Assembly (NCBI GenBank): GCA_025060415.1
Contig: JANXBT010000001.1
Span: 395,628 to 459,627, forward strand
Length of the DNA: 64,000 bases
DNA from: Candidatus Bipolaricaulota bacterium
Lineage (GTDB): Bacteria > Bipolaricaulota > Bipolaricaulia > Bipolaricaulales > Bipolaricaulaceae
Direction of reading: 5' to 3'
Made by a program: the position numbers and the translations under genes. Positions 17,600 through 27,795 of the stretch are shown one piece after another; the first letter of the stretch is position 1; every line of letters begins with the position of its first letter. A model generated the notes under the pieces. It was given only the letters and a program-made list of their open reading frames with translations, was not told the origin of the DNA and did not search any database.

Positions 17600-18499
17600 A
17601 TGAGCCAGAATTTTCGCCGCAAGGGGATAGGTCATTGGCTCTCTCGCCACCCTTTCATAATCTTAGCTCTCCCCCTTGGCCTTGTAGGATACTTTGTATA
17701 CGGTGGGATGTTTTGGAATGCTTGGGTTTCCTTTACGAATTGGCGAGGATTAACCCCCACTTATGCTTTTTATGGATTTCAAAATTATTCGCGGTTGTTT
17801 GGGAGCGCTGTCTTCGCCGTCGCCTTAAAGAACACGCTTTTGCTTTTCTTGACTATTCCCGTTTGCATTGTCGTAGGGTTCATTTTGGCTGTTCTATTGG
17901 ACCAAAACATTCGAGGTACGGGGATTTTCAGAAATCTCTTGCTTCTTCCTTATGCACTTTCGTTTGTGGTAACAGGCACGATCTGGGCTTGGATGTACAA
18001 CCCGTCTAAAGGAATTTTAAACGCCCTGTTGCGACAGATCGGTTTGGCCCGTTGGCAGGGGATGTGGCATACCAGTCAAGAAACTGTAATGTACGCGATT
18101 GTTCTAGCTTTGGTGTGGCAATTTTCTGGTTATGCCGCGCTTGTCCTGTTGGCAGGCATCCGTTCCGTACCAGAAGTGCAAATCAAAGCGGCTTTGCTAG
18201 AAGGTGCCACGCGGTTTCGTATTTACCGAAAAATCATCGTTCCTCAGCTGAAAGGGGCGGTCATGACGGTGGTGATAGTTATCATGATGTATGCTTTGCG
18301 CGCGTTTGATTTTATTTGGGTTCTCACTGGTGGAGGTCCAGGCTATGCCTCTCATACGCTTTCTATTATGATGTATAAGGAAGCCTTCCAGGCCACACGT
18401 TTCGCCTATGCCGCGGCTATTGCAAACGTCTTGTTAGGGCTTACTTTAATCCTTGTCCTTCCCTATCTTTATTGGATGCACAGGAGAGCCGGGCAATGA
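17600..18499 (+). CDS. Sugar ABC transporter permease (MalF/UgpA type)
   Basis: 299 residues with six membrane segments. The cytoplasmic EAA loop, AALLEGATRFRIYRKIIVP near residue 195, is the contact for the ATPase. The start is 18 bases after the GH3 stop, behind GGGAGGGTGG. The stop overlaps the start of the second permease (ATGA). With the binding protein at 14330 and the ATPase at 19333 it forms a complete CUT1-type sugar importer. Confidence 0.92.
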   Translation: MSQNFRRKGIGHWLSRHPFIILALPLGLVGYFVYGGMFWNAWVSFTNWRGLTPTYAFYGFQNYSRLFGSAVFAVALKNTLLLFLTIPVCIVVGFILAVLLDQNIRGTGIFRNLLLLPYALSFVVTGTIWAWMYNPSKGILNALLRQIGLARWQGMWHTSQETVMYAIVLALVWQFSGYAALVLLAGIRSVPEVQIKAALLEGATRFRIYRKIIVPQLKGAVMTVVIVIMMYALRAFDFIWVLTGGGPGYASHTLSIMMYKEAFQATRFAYAAAIANVLLGLTLILVLPYLYWMHRRAGQ

Positions 18500-19317
18500 G
18501 CACTCTAGTGGGACGCGGTCTCGTAGTTACGGTGCTTGTTGTGGTAACGCTGCTCTACCTTCTCCCCCTATGGGGAGCATTTACCACCTCTTTAAAAACC
18601 GACGAGGAAATAGACCTTACTTCGCCGATCGCTTGGCCCCAACGTCCCACCGCTTCTGGATATATTGGTGCTTTTAACCACCTAAAGCGCGCACTATTGA
18701 ATAGTGTCCTGATAACCGTCGGGGGAACATTTGGATCGGTCGGGTTAGGAGCCATTTGCGGCTATGTGCTGGCCTTGCATAGTTTTCCTGGGGCCAACCT
18801 TGTCTTTTTGCTGCTCGCTGCGGGCATCTTTTTGCCCTTCCAGGCTATCTTAATCCCGCTTTTCCAAACTGTCCGCGCATTGAGGTTGTACGATACCATC
18901 GGGGGGATTGTCTTGGCACATACGGCTTATGGGATACCCATGTGCGCGGTGATGTTTAAAACCTTTTATTCTGAAGTGCCAAAGGCGCTGGTTCGCCAAG
19001 CTTTAACTGATGGAAGCAGTCCATGGAGGTTTTATTGGAGAGTTGTGCTTCCAAGTACTAAATTGGCCACGGTGACTATACTAATTTTCCAATTCACCTC
19101 TATTTGGAACGAGCTCCTATTTGGTTTGGTGCTGGGTGGCCCCCGTTCGATGCCCGCCACCGTGGCGCTTAATAACCTAGTAGGAACCTTAGCGGCTCAA
19201 TGGAATATCCAAATGGCAGGCTCGCTTCTTCTCGCCGTCCCAGTGCTCATTGTATACGCTTTCCTTGGTCGCTACCTCGTACGAGGTTATATGGCGGGAG
19301 CGGTAACGGCCGTTTGA
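18496..19317 (+). CDS. Sugar ABC transporter permease (MalG/UgpE type)
   Basis: 273 residues from ATG 18496, which overlaps the previous stop. An in-frame ATG eight codons earlier is less likely because it lacks this coupling. Six membrane segments are visible. The EAA loop reads RQALTDGSSPWRFYWRVVLP near residue 175. GTLAAQWNIQMAGSLLLAVP near residue 225 is typical of the MalG-side permease. It pairs with the preceding permease in the inner membrane. Confidence 0.92.
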   Translation: MSTLVGRGLVVTVLVVVTLLYLLPLWGAFTTSLKTDEEIDLTSPIAWPQRPTASGYIGAFNHLKRALLNSVLITVGGTFGSVGLGAICGYVLALHSFPGANLVFLLLAAGIFLPFQAILIPLFQTVRALRLYDTIGGIVLAHTAYGIPMCAVMFKTFYSEVPKALVRQALTDGSSPWRFYWRVVLPSTKLATVTILIFQFTSIWNELLFGLVLGGPRSMPATVALNNLVGTLAAQWNIQMAGSLLLAVPVLIVYAFLGRYLVRGYMAGAVTAV

Positions 19318-19332
19318 AGAAAGGAGGAGACG

Positions 19333-20487
19333 ATGGCTTCCGTCACCGTAAAAAATCTCTTCGTCTCTTACCATCGCGGCAGGACTATAGCTGTGGATCA
19401 TGTTTCTTTCGCTGTAGAAGATGGGAAATTTTGTGTACTTTTGGGACCATCTGGGTGCGGGAAAACCACCATCCTTCATTGCATCGCTGGACTGATTCGT
19501 CCTACATCCGGGGAGATCATCATTGGTGAACGTGTTGTCACTTCTACGGAGAAAAACATCTTTGTACGTCCTCAAGAGCGGAACGTAGCTATGGTTTTCC
19601 AGGAATACGCTCTCTATCCAAACTTGACGGTGCGTGAAAACCTAGCGTTTCCTCTAGAGTGCCAAAGGCTGCCTAAAAAGGAGATCGCGGCTCGGGTGCA
19701 GTCTGTTGCTGAATTGCTAGGGATTACTGATCTCCTCCATCGCAGACCGGCCCAGCTTTCTGGTGGGCAACGCCAGCGTGTCGCCTTGGGGCGGGCTTTA
19801 GTGCGGCAGCCCACTGTTTTTCTCCTTGATGAGCCCTTGGGAAACCTTGATGCCCAGCTTCGAGTACAAGTCAGATATGAACTCAAGCGTATTCAGCGCC
19901 AGCTACGCGCCACCATGATTTATGTAACGCATGATCAAACCGAGGCTTTGACCCTTGCCGATAAAATTGTGCTTTTGAGGAGCGGAAAGATCGAGCAAGA
20001 GGGCAGTCCTCAAGAAATGTACGAGAAACCTGCCAACCTTTTTGTGGCTGGATTTATTGGTTCCCCGCCCATGAATTTTATCGAGGGCCAGGTCTTAACC
20101 TGTGAGGGCATGCTTCTGATCGATGCTGGAATTTTTAAAGTGCGTGCAGAAGCTTTGGGCATTGCCAAAAATCTTGCACCCGGAACCAAAGTCATGTTAG
20201 GGGTTCGCCCGGCGGACATTAATGCTCGACCTTCCTCCCCCCAGGATCTTCTCCTCCCTGCTATTGTGGACCTGCTTGAACCCTTGGGCGATAGCGCTGT
20301 TGTTCATGTTCTAAGTGGAAACTTTAAGTTTACCGCCAAATGGGAAGGAGGGTCTCTAAAACCTGGGGGTTTAGTTTCTTTGTTTTTAAACCCGCGAAAA
20401 ATTCACGTTTTTACTTTGCCCGATGGGATGAGGGTATCTAAAATTGAGGACGGTGCGGCGGGCCGGGCGGAGGAAGCCTTTCCGTGA
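19333..20487 (+). CDS. Sugar ABC transporter ATPase (MalK/UgpC/MsmX type), hybrid C-terminus
   Basis: 384 residues. Walker A is GPSGCGKTT near residue 38, the signature is [15 protein letters not shown] near 135, Walker B is [12 protein letters not shown] near 155, and the switch His lies in [11 protein letters not shown]-terminal OB/TOBE-type regulatory domain spans about 240-375. Length and domains are normal for CUT1 ATPases. The last residues (EAFP) and the stop codon lie inside the dnaJ-derived repeat, read antisense to dnaJ. The native C-terminus was therefore replaced at the island junction, with only a short tail changed. The gene converges on dnaJ with a 50-base overlap. Probably still functional. 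Confidence 0.92.
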   Translation: MASVTVKNLFVSYHRGRTIAVDHVSFAVEDGKFCVLLGPSGCGKTTILHCIAGLIRPTSGEIIIGERVVTSTEKNIFVRPQERNVAMVFQEYALYPNLTVRENLAFPLECQRLPKKEIAARVQSVAELLGITDLLHRRPAQLSGGQRQRVALGRALVRQPTVFLLDEPLGNLDAQLRVQVRYELKRIQRQLRATMIYVTHDQTEALTLADKIVLLRSGKIEQEGSPQEMYEKPANLFVAGFIGSPPMNFIEGQVLTCEGMLLIDAGIFKVRAEALGIAKNLAPGTKVMLGVRPADINARPSSPQDLLLPAIVDLLEPLGDSAVVHVLSGNFKFTAKWEGGSLKPGGLVSLFLNPRKIHVFTLPDGMRVSKIEDGAAGRAEEAFP

Positions 20488-21564
20488 AGGCCTGCAAGAG
20501 CCGGCGCTCCTCCCGCCCCAGCCTCTTGGGGATCACCACGCGCAGCCGCACCTTGAGGTCGCCGCGGCCCTGGGGGCCCGGAAGCCCGCGGCCCCGCAGC
20601 ACCAGCACCCCGTCCGGCTCCGTGCCCTCCGGGACCTCCAGCTCCGCCTCGCCCTCCAGGGTGGGCACGCGGATCCTCCCCCCGAGGACGAGGGTGGCGT
20701 AGTGCACGGGGACCTCCACCCAGAGGTCCCGCCCCTGCCGGGCGAACAGGGGATGGGGTTGGATTTCCACGACCACGTGGAGGTCCCCGGGCGGCCCGCC
20801 GGCCACGCCGGCGTTGCCCTGCCCGGGGAAGACAAGGCGCGCCCCGTCCTCCACGCCTGCGGGGATGGCGAGGGTAACCTCCGCCCGTTCCCGGGTGCGG
20901 CCGCTCCCCTTGCAGCCCGGGCAGGGGGACTCCGGGACCTCCCCCACGCCCCCGCACTCCGGGCAGGTGCGCACGTTCACGAACGTGCCGAACATGGAGA
21001 ACTGGCGGTACTCGATGCGGCCGGTGCCGCGGCAGGTAGGGCAGGTCCGCAGACCCGTGCCCGGCGTCAGGCCGCTCCCCCCGCAGCGGGAACAGGCCGC
21101 GTAGCGGGGGAGGGAAGCGCGCAGGGTCGTGCCGAAGGCAGCGTCCTCCAGGGTGAGGCGCACGCGGTACTCCAGGTCCTCCCCGCGCTGGGCCCGGCTG
21201 GCGGGGCGGGCCCGCCGGCCCTCCCCAAAGAAGAGGTTGAAGATCTCCTCGAACGCGGAGGGGCCGAAGAACTCCTCGAAGGCCTCGCGGGTGCGGCGGA
21301 ATCCTTCAGGCCCGAAGTCCACGCTCTGCTCCGGCCCCACGTGCCCAAAGCGGTCGTACTGGGCTCGCTTCACCGGGTCCGAAAGCACCTCGTAGGCCTC
21401 GGCGATCTTGCGGAACTTCCGCTCCGCCTCCTTTTTGTCGCCTTTATAGACGTCGGGGTGGTACTGCTTGGCGAGCCGGCGGAAGGCCCGCTTGATCTCC
21501 TCTTGGGTGGCGTTGCGGGGAACGCTCAGGATCTCGTAGTAGTCCTCCGCAGGGGGCATGGGGA

Positions 21565-21568
<4 letters not shown>
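20438..21568 (-). CDS. dnaJ: Chaperone protein DnaJ (intact copy, tail altered by island junction)
   Basis: Hsp40 co-chaperone that stimulates DnaK ATPase and delivers unfolded clients. The 376 residues hold a J domain with the HPD motif ([11 protein letters not shown] near residue 36), a short G/F-poor linker, all four zinc-binding repeats ([32 protein letters not shown]) and the C-terminal domains. The start overlaps the dnaK stop by four bases. The last ten or so residues ([10 protein letters not shown]) come from island DNA and differ from the tail of the truncated copy at 9004-9625. The domain content is complete, so the protein should work. Confidence 0.96.
20473..21047. repeat. 575-base direct repeat, right copy (within intact dnaJ)
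   Basis: Collinear with 9051-9625. In the dnaJ frame eight of nine mismatches fall at third codon positions and are silent. One changes Asp (left) to Gly (right) in the VLVLRxRGLPG segment. Confidence 0.95.
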
Positions 21569-23336
<1,768 letters not shown>

Positions 23337-23340
<4 letters not shown>

Positions 23341-23792
23341 CCGGGCTCACCTCCCTTGGGGCCGAGGCTGACCTTGACCTTAGCCGGCCGGAGGACCCGC
23401 CCCTGGCGGGTCCAGCCGCGCTCGAACTCGGCGAGGACCGTGTTTTTGGGCTCCGCCGAGGCCTCCGCGGCCACGGCCTCGTGGTAGAGGGGGTCGAAGG
23501 CCTCCCCCACGGCCGGGATGGGCTGGCAGCCCAGGCGCGCCAGGATCTCCGTGAACAGCCGGTGCACCGCCCGCAGGCCCTCCTGCAGCTGCGCGGGGTC
23601 CTGGTCGGCGGCGAGGGCCCGCTCCAGGGCCTCATAAACGTGGAGGAACAGAAGCACGGCCTCGTCCAGGGCCCGCTCCCGCCACAGCTCCCGCTCCCGG
23701 GCCACCGCCTTCTTGTAGTTGTCGAACTCGGCGGCCAGGCGCAGGAGCTCCTCCTTCAGGCGCCCCTCTTGGGTCAGGGCCTCCTCGTTCAT
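23337..23792 (-). CDS. grpE: Nucleotide exchange factor GrpE
   Basis: 151 residues from ATG 23792, chosen because it overlaps the hrcA stop (ATGA). An in-frame ATG five codons earlier is possible. The layout is an N-terminal coiled-coil ([12 protein letters not shown] near residue 25), then the four-helix and beta parts ending with [12 protein letters not shown], equivalent to the conserved 'GYxLxxRVLRPAxVxV' end of GrpE. It is short but within family range. It releases ADP from DnaK. Its stop overlaps the dnaK start by four bases. Confidence 0.93.
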
Positions 23793-24799
23793 GGCGCACC
23801 CCCGCACTGGAGGAGGAGGGACTGGAGGCGGCTGGCGAGGTAGCGCACGGCGGAGAAGGCGCGGGCGTAGTCGAGCCAGAGGGGGCCGGCCACGCCCAGC
23901 ACCCCCTGGCCGGGGAAGTAGGGGGCGGTGACGAGGGTGAGCTCCCGCAGTTCCGGGACGAGGTCCTCCCCCACGTGGGCCAGGACCCCTTCCCGGCCGG
24001 CCCGCAGCTCCGCGATCAGCGCGGCGAACCCGCGCTCATCCTCCATGAGCCGCAGGAGGTCGCGCACCCGGGCCAGGGCCCACTCCGGGGAGTGGGCGCC
24101 GAGCTCGGAGAGAAGCTGGGGCCAGCCCTCCGCGAAGAGGGGGAGGGCGGGCGCGTCCGCGGTGAGCTCCTGGAGGAGGCGGTAGGCGGTGTGCACGGCG
24201 CGGCCCTGCCAGGGCTCGGGCGGGGGGGTCGGGGCCGGGGCCCGCAGCCGGGCTGCCAGCCAGGCCTCGGCCTCCCGCTCCTCCTCCGGGCTCAGGTCGG
24301 CGGGGACGGAGACCAGGCGGGCCTCCAGGACGCCGAAGGCGGAGAAGGTGGCGGCCAAGGCCCTTCCGGGCTCCACCGCCCGCAGGACCACCCCCCGGCA
24401 GGGGAGGGCCTCCCCCTTGGGGGGGATGACGAACCCCAGCTGTCCGGTCATGGCGGAGAGGAGGAGGGCGGTGCGGCGCAGGAGCTCGGCCAGGGGGGGC
24501 AGGCCGGGCCGGGGGTGGGGCTCCGCGGGCAGGCGCTCGGCCTTGGCGTCCAGTTCGGCCACGGCCAGGAGCCACTGGGCGAAGAACCGGAACCCCTGCA
24601 CCGTGGGGACCCGGCCGGCGGAGACGTGGGGCTTGTAGAGGTAGCCCTCCTCCTCCAGGGCGTGGAGCTCGTTGCGGATGGTGGCGGGGCTCAGGCGGTG
24701 GCGGTAGACCCGCACGATCTCCTGGGAGGAGACGGGACGGCGGGTGTGGATGTAGCGGTCCACCACCTCCGCCAGGATGCGCGCCCTCCGGCCCTTCAT
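23789..24799 (-). CDS. hrcA: Heat-inducible transcription repressor HrcA
   Basis: 336 residues from ATG 24799. The N-terminal winged helix (RRPVSSQEI, SPATIRNELHALEEEGYLYKPHVSAGRVPT near residues 20-65) is the classic HrcA opening. The later ALPCRGVVL and GVAGPLWLDYARAF segments match the GAF-like and C-terminal parts. It binds the CIRCE element, which here overlaps its own start codon, and is the first gene of hrcA-grpE-dnaK-dnaJ. A TTG two codons upstream would lie inside CIRCE and is less likely. Confidence 0.94.
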   Translation of the reverse strand: MKGRRARILAEVVDRYIHTRRPVSSQEIVRVYRHRLSPATIRNELHALEEEGYLYKPHVSAGRVPTVQGFRFFAQWLLAVAELDAKAERLPAEPHPRPGLPPLAELLRRTALLLSAMTGQLGFVIPPKGEALPCRGVVLRAVEPGRALAATFSAFGVLEARLVSVPADLSPEEEREAEAWLAARLRAPAPTPPPEPWQGRAVHTAYRLLQELTADAPALPLFAEGWPQLLSELGAHSPEWALARVRDLLRLMEDERGFAALIAELRAGREGVLAHVGEDLVPELRELTLVTAPYFPGQGVLGVAGPLWLDYARAFSAVRYLASRLQSLLLQCGGAP

Positions 24800-24825
24800 T
24801 AGCAATCACCCCCTGGAAGTGCTAA
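24799..24825. promoter_or_regulatory. CIRCE element (HrcA operator)
   Basis: TTAGCAATC-N9-AAGTGCTAA, one mismatch per arm from the consensus TTAGCACTC-N9-GAGTGCTAA. The two variant bases do not pair with each other, so each arm keeps eight consensus positions. It touches the hrcA start codon and would cover the transcription start. Confidence 0.93.
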
Positions 24826-24829
24826 AGAT

Positions 24830-24857
24830 ATGATAGGCCGCAGGGCCCCAAAGTCAA
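24830..24857 (-). promoter_or_regulatory. Promoter of the hrcA-grpE-dnaK-dnaJ operon
   Basis: On the minus strand TTGACT (24857-24852), 16 bases, TATCAT (24835-24830). The start of transcription would be near 24823, inside CIRCE, giving a leader of about 24 bases with an AGGGGGTGA ribosome site. Confidence 0.75.
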
Positions 24858-24903
24858 GCCCGCTCAGGCTTGGCACGCTCCCCACCCCAGGGGAAGCCGA
24901 ACC

Positions 24904-27624
24904 TCACGCGTTTTTCCCGCAGCAGTGCTTGTACTTCCTCCCGGAGCCGCAGGGGCAGGGGTCGTTCCGCCCCACCCGGTCCGGCGGGGCGGGCCGGCGC
25001 GCAGGGGCAGGGGGGTGCGTGGCGACCGCAGTTGGGGCTGGCGGCCCCTCCACCCGCACCATGAGCCGCGGGGAAAGGAGCACCCGCATCACCTGCTCCT
25101 CGCTGCGCACCAGCATCTCCTCGAACATGCGGTGCGCCTCGCGCTTGAACTCCACCAGGGGGTCGGTCCCCCCGTAGGCCCGAAGCCCGATCCCCTCCCG
25201 CAGGTCGTCGAGCTCCAGGAGGTGCAGGCGCCAGTTCTCGTCCACCGTGCGCAGCACCACCAGCCGCGCCACCACCGGGAAGTAGGGGGCGAGGCGCGCC
25301 CACTGGCGGTCGAGCTGCTCCCGGAGCGCCTCCTGCACGCGCCGCAGGAGCTCCTCCCACCGCCGGGCCGGCAGCTCCGGAACGGGCTCGCACACCTGGG
25401 CCAGCTCCCGCCGGAGCCCCTCCAGGTCGCCCGCCTCCGGGGGCTTGCCCCGCGGCACGTGGCGCTCCACCAGGATCTCCGCGAACTCCTCGGCCATGCC
25501 CCGCAGGTGTTCCCGGAGCTCCTCGTCGTTGGGGGTCTCCCCGGGCGCGGGGAGGAGGAAGCGCTCGCGCAGGGCGTAGATGGCGTCCCGCTGTTTGGCC
25601 ATGATCTCGTCGTACTCCAAAAGGCGCTTGCGGATCTCGAAGTTCCGCTCCTCCACGCGCTTTTGCGCCCGGCGGATGGCGCGGGTGAGGAGGTCGTGGG
25701 TGATGGCCTCGCCCTCCTTCACGCCCAGGCGTTCCATGAGGGCGGCGAGGCGCTCGCCCCCAAAGAGGCGCAGGAGGTCGTCCTCCAGGGAGAGGAAGAA
25801 CTGGGCCTCGCCGGGGTCGCCCTGGCGGCCGGCCCGGCCCGCCAATTGGTCGTCGATGCGGCGGGCCTCGTGGCGCTGGCAGCCGATCACGAAAAGCCCG
25901 CCCTGGTAGATCTCCCGCCACTCCTCGGGCCGGAACTCCCTCCCCGTCTCGCGGCACCACTTCCTGATCTGCTCCAGGACCCAGCGGCCGTAGGGCGAGC
26001 GGGGGTCCGCGGGCCGCACGATCTTCCGGCGCTCCTCCTCCGCCTCCTTTCGGTAGCGCGCCAGCAGCTCCTGGTACTTCTCCGGCTCCGTGCGGGGGTC
26101 GGCCTCCTGGCGGGCGCGGTACTCCGGGTTGCCCCCAAGGAGGATGTCCGTGCCCCGGCCGGCCATGTTGGTGGCGATGGTGATGGCCCCGTAACGCCCG
26201 GCCTGGGCCACGATCATGGCCTCCTTCTCGTGGTACTTGGCGTTCAGCACTTGGTGGGGGAGGCCCCGCCGGGTCAGGAGCTGGGAGAGGTACTCGGAGT
26301 CCTCGATGGAGGTGGTGCCGATGAGGACCGGCCTTCCCTGGCGGTGGAGCTCGGCCACCTTTTCCGCCACCGCCTCGAACTTGGCCTTCCGCGTGCGGAA
26401 GATCACGTCGGGGTGGTGGTAGCGGATCATGGGCCGGTTGGTGGGGATCTGCACGACGTCCAGCCCGTAGATCCGCTTGAACTCCTCCTCCTCCGTCTTG
26501 GCCGTGCCCGTCATCCCCGCCAGGCCCTTGTAGAGCCGGAAGTAGTGCTGGAGGGTGATCTGGGCGAGGGTTTGGTGCTCGCGCTGGATGGGCAGGCCTT
26601 CCTTGGCCTCGATGGCCTGGTGGAGGCCGCCGGAGTAGCGGCGGTCGGGCATGAGCCGGCCCGTGAACTCGTCCACGATGATGACCCGGCCGTCCTTCAC
26701 GATGTAGTCGCGGTCGCGCTTGTAGAACACAAGGGCCTTGAGGGCCGTCTCTAAGTGGTAGCGGGCGGTGGCCGCCCGGGGGTCGGCGATGTTGTCGAAC
26801 TTCAAGAGCTTTTCGGCCTTCTCCCAGCCCTTCTCCGTGAGGGAGAGGCGGCGGTGGGCCTCGTCCACCTCGAAGTCCTCGCCGGGCTTGAACAGGCGGG
26901 CCAGGCGCGCGAACTCCCGGTACAGGCGGGCCGTCTCCTCCGTGGGCCCGGAGATGATGAGGGGGGTGCGGGCCTCGTCGATGAGGATGTAGTCGATCTC
27001 GTCGATGATGGCGTAGTCCAGGGGCCCCTGGACCTTCTGGTCCCGGGAGAGGACCATGTGGTCCCGCAGGTAATCGAAGCCGAACTGGGCGTTCGTGCCG
27101 TAGACGACGTCGCATTGGTAGGCGCGCTTGCGCTCGGCCGGCGGGGTGTCCTCCTGCAGCAGGCCCACGCTGAGGCCCAAAAACTCGTAGACCGGGCCCA
27201 TCCAGTGGCGGTCGCGCTTGGCCAGGTAATCGTTCACCGTCACGATGTGGACCTTGCCCACCAGGGCGTTGAGGTAGGCGGGCATGGTGGCCACCAGGGT
27301 CTTCCCCTCCCCGGTTTTCATCTCCGCGATGCGCCGCTGGTGCAGGACGATCCCGCCCAGGACCTGCACGTCGAAGGGGTAGAGGCCGATGGTCCGGCGC
27401 GCGGCCTCCCGTACCACCGCAAACGCCTCGGGCAGGAGCTGGTCCGGGGTTTCCCCGGCGCGCAGGCGGCGCCGGAACTCCGCGGTCTTGGCTTGCAGCT
27501 CCTCGTCCGAAAGGTCCTTCATCTTGGCGGACCAGTGGTTCACCGCCGCCAGGATGGGGAGGAGGCGGCGCAGCTTGCGCTCGTTGGAGTCGCGCACCCG
27601 GCGCAAGAGCCTAAGGAGGGGCAT
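24904..27624 (-). CDS. secA: Preprotein translocase ATPase SecA
   Basis: 906 residues, full length. It drives export of signal-peptide proteins through SecYEG. Walker A is MKTGEGKTLVA near residue 100, DEIDYILIDEARTPLIISG lies near 207, TGTAKTEEEEF near 375, and TNMAGRGTDILLGG near 488. The C-terminal zinc site CPCGSGRKYKHCC ends the protein and is the SecB/ribosome contact in other bacteria. Tyr in DEIDY replaces the usual Ser, a mild variation. A TATAGT hexamer ends nine bases before ATG 27624, so transcription may start almost on the start codon. It lies upstream of the heat-shock operon on the same strand, separated by that operon's promoter. Confidence 0.97.
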   Translation of the reverse strand: MPLLRLLRRVRDSNERKLRRLLPILAAVNHWSAKMKDLSDEELQAKTAEFRRRLRAGETPDQLLPEAFAVVREAARRTIGLYPFDVQVLGGIVLHQRRIAEMKTGEGKTLVATMPAYLNALVGKVHIVTVNDYLAKRDRHWMGPVYEFLGLSVGLLQEDTPPAERKRAYQCDVVYGTNAQFGFDYLRDHMVLSRDQKVQGPLDYAIIDEIDYILIDEARTPLIISGPTEETARLYREFARLARLFKPGEDFEVDEAHRRLSLTEKGWEKAEKLLKFDNIADPRAATARYHLETALKALVFYKRDRDYIVKDGRVIIVDEFTGRLMPDRRYSGGLHQAIEAKEGLPIQREHQTLAQITLQHYFRLYKGLAGMTGTAKTEEEEFKRIYGLDVVQIPTNRPMIRYHHPDVIFRTRKAKFEAVAEKVAELHRQGRPVLIGTTSIEDSEYLSQLLTRRGLPHQVLNAKYHEKEAMIVAQAGRYGAITIATNMAGRGTDILLGGNPEYRARQEADPRTEPEKYQELLARYRKEAEEERRKIVRPADPRSPYGRWVLEQIRKWCRETGREFRPEEWREIYQGGLFVIGCQRHEARRIDDQLAGRAGRQGDPGEAQFFLSLEDDLLRLFGGERLAALMERLGVKEGEAITHDLLTRAIRRAQKRVEERNFEIRKRLLEYDEIMAKQRDAIYALRERFLLPAPGETPNDEELREHLRGMAEEFAEILVERHVPRGKPPEAGDLEGLRRELAQVCEPVPELPARRWEELLRRVQEALREQLDRQWARLAPYFPVVARLVVLRTVDENWRLHLLELDDLREGIGLRAYGGTDPLVEFKREAHRMFEEMLVRSEEQVMRVLLSPRLMVRVEGPPAPTAVATHPPAPARRPAPPDRVGRNDPCPCGSGRKYKHCCGKNA

Positions 27625-27633
27625 GGCCCGGAA

Positions 27634-27639
27634 ACTATA
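27634..27639 (-). promoter_or_regulatory. Probable -10 element of secA
   Basis: TATAGT on the minus strand, nine bases before the secA ATG, with only a weak -35 match (CTGGAA at 27662-27657). Implies a leader of two to three bases. Confidence 0.5.
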
Positions 27640-27795
27640 CGGGCTTAGGGCCGCCCTTCCAGGGCCTGGAGGACGCGCCGGCGCATCTCCCGTAGAGCGG
27701 AAAGCTGCCCCTGCAGCTCCCCGCGCTTAAGGGGGACGGCCCCGCGGGGCTGCGCGGCGCGCGCCGACCCCCGCCGCGTCGCGCTCGGGCACGGC

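Larger units (their letters stand above)
9626..20472. mobile_element. Genomic island (sugar-utilisation) inserted in dnaJ
   Basis: About 10.8 kb between the two dnaJ-derived repeats. By eye it is nearer half GC, against the strongly GC-rich flanks, and its genes have AT-richer third codon positions. The change in composition coincides with both repeat edges. Content: a GH3 glycosidase, a ROK regulator, a CBM9-like protein, a sugar-binding protein, a second GH3, two permeases and an ABC ATPase. No integrase, transposase, relaxase or tRNA target was found inside. Integration by a single crossover between dnaJ sequences (Campbell type) would explain one intact and one truncated dnaJ. The mechanism is inference. 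Confidence 0.85.

Noticed and set aside
9626..20472. Integrase, transposase or insertion-sequence ends for the island
   Set aside because: No such gene or terminal inverted repeats seen. The only flanking repeat is dnaJ itself.
9051..21047. Island as a simple assembly chimera with another organism
   Set aside because: Two dnaJ copies about 98% identical would not be expected from an organism with such different composition, and both junctions fall in dnaJ. Not excluded without reads, so listed as the main check.
27652..27795. Short coding-looking segment between gatA and secA (ending LQALEGRP)
   Set aside because: The sensible reading changes frame near the middle and has no convincing start. 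High GC makes such frames common. Could be a broken small gene but not supportable.
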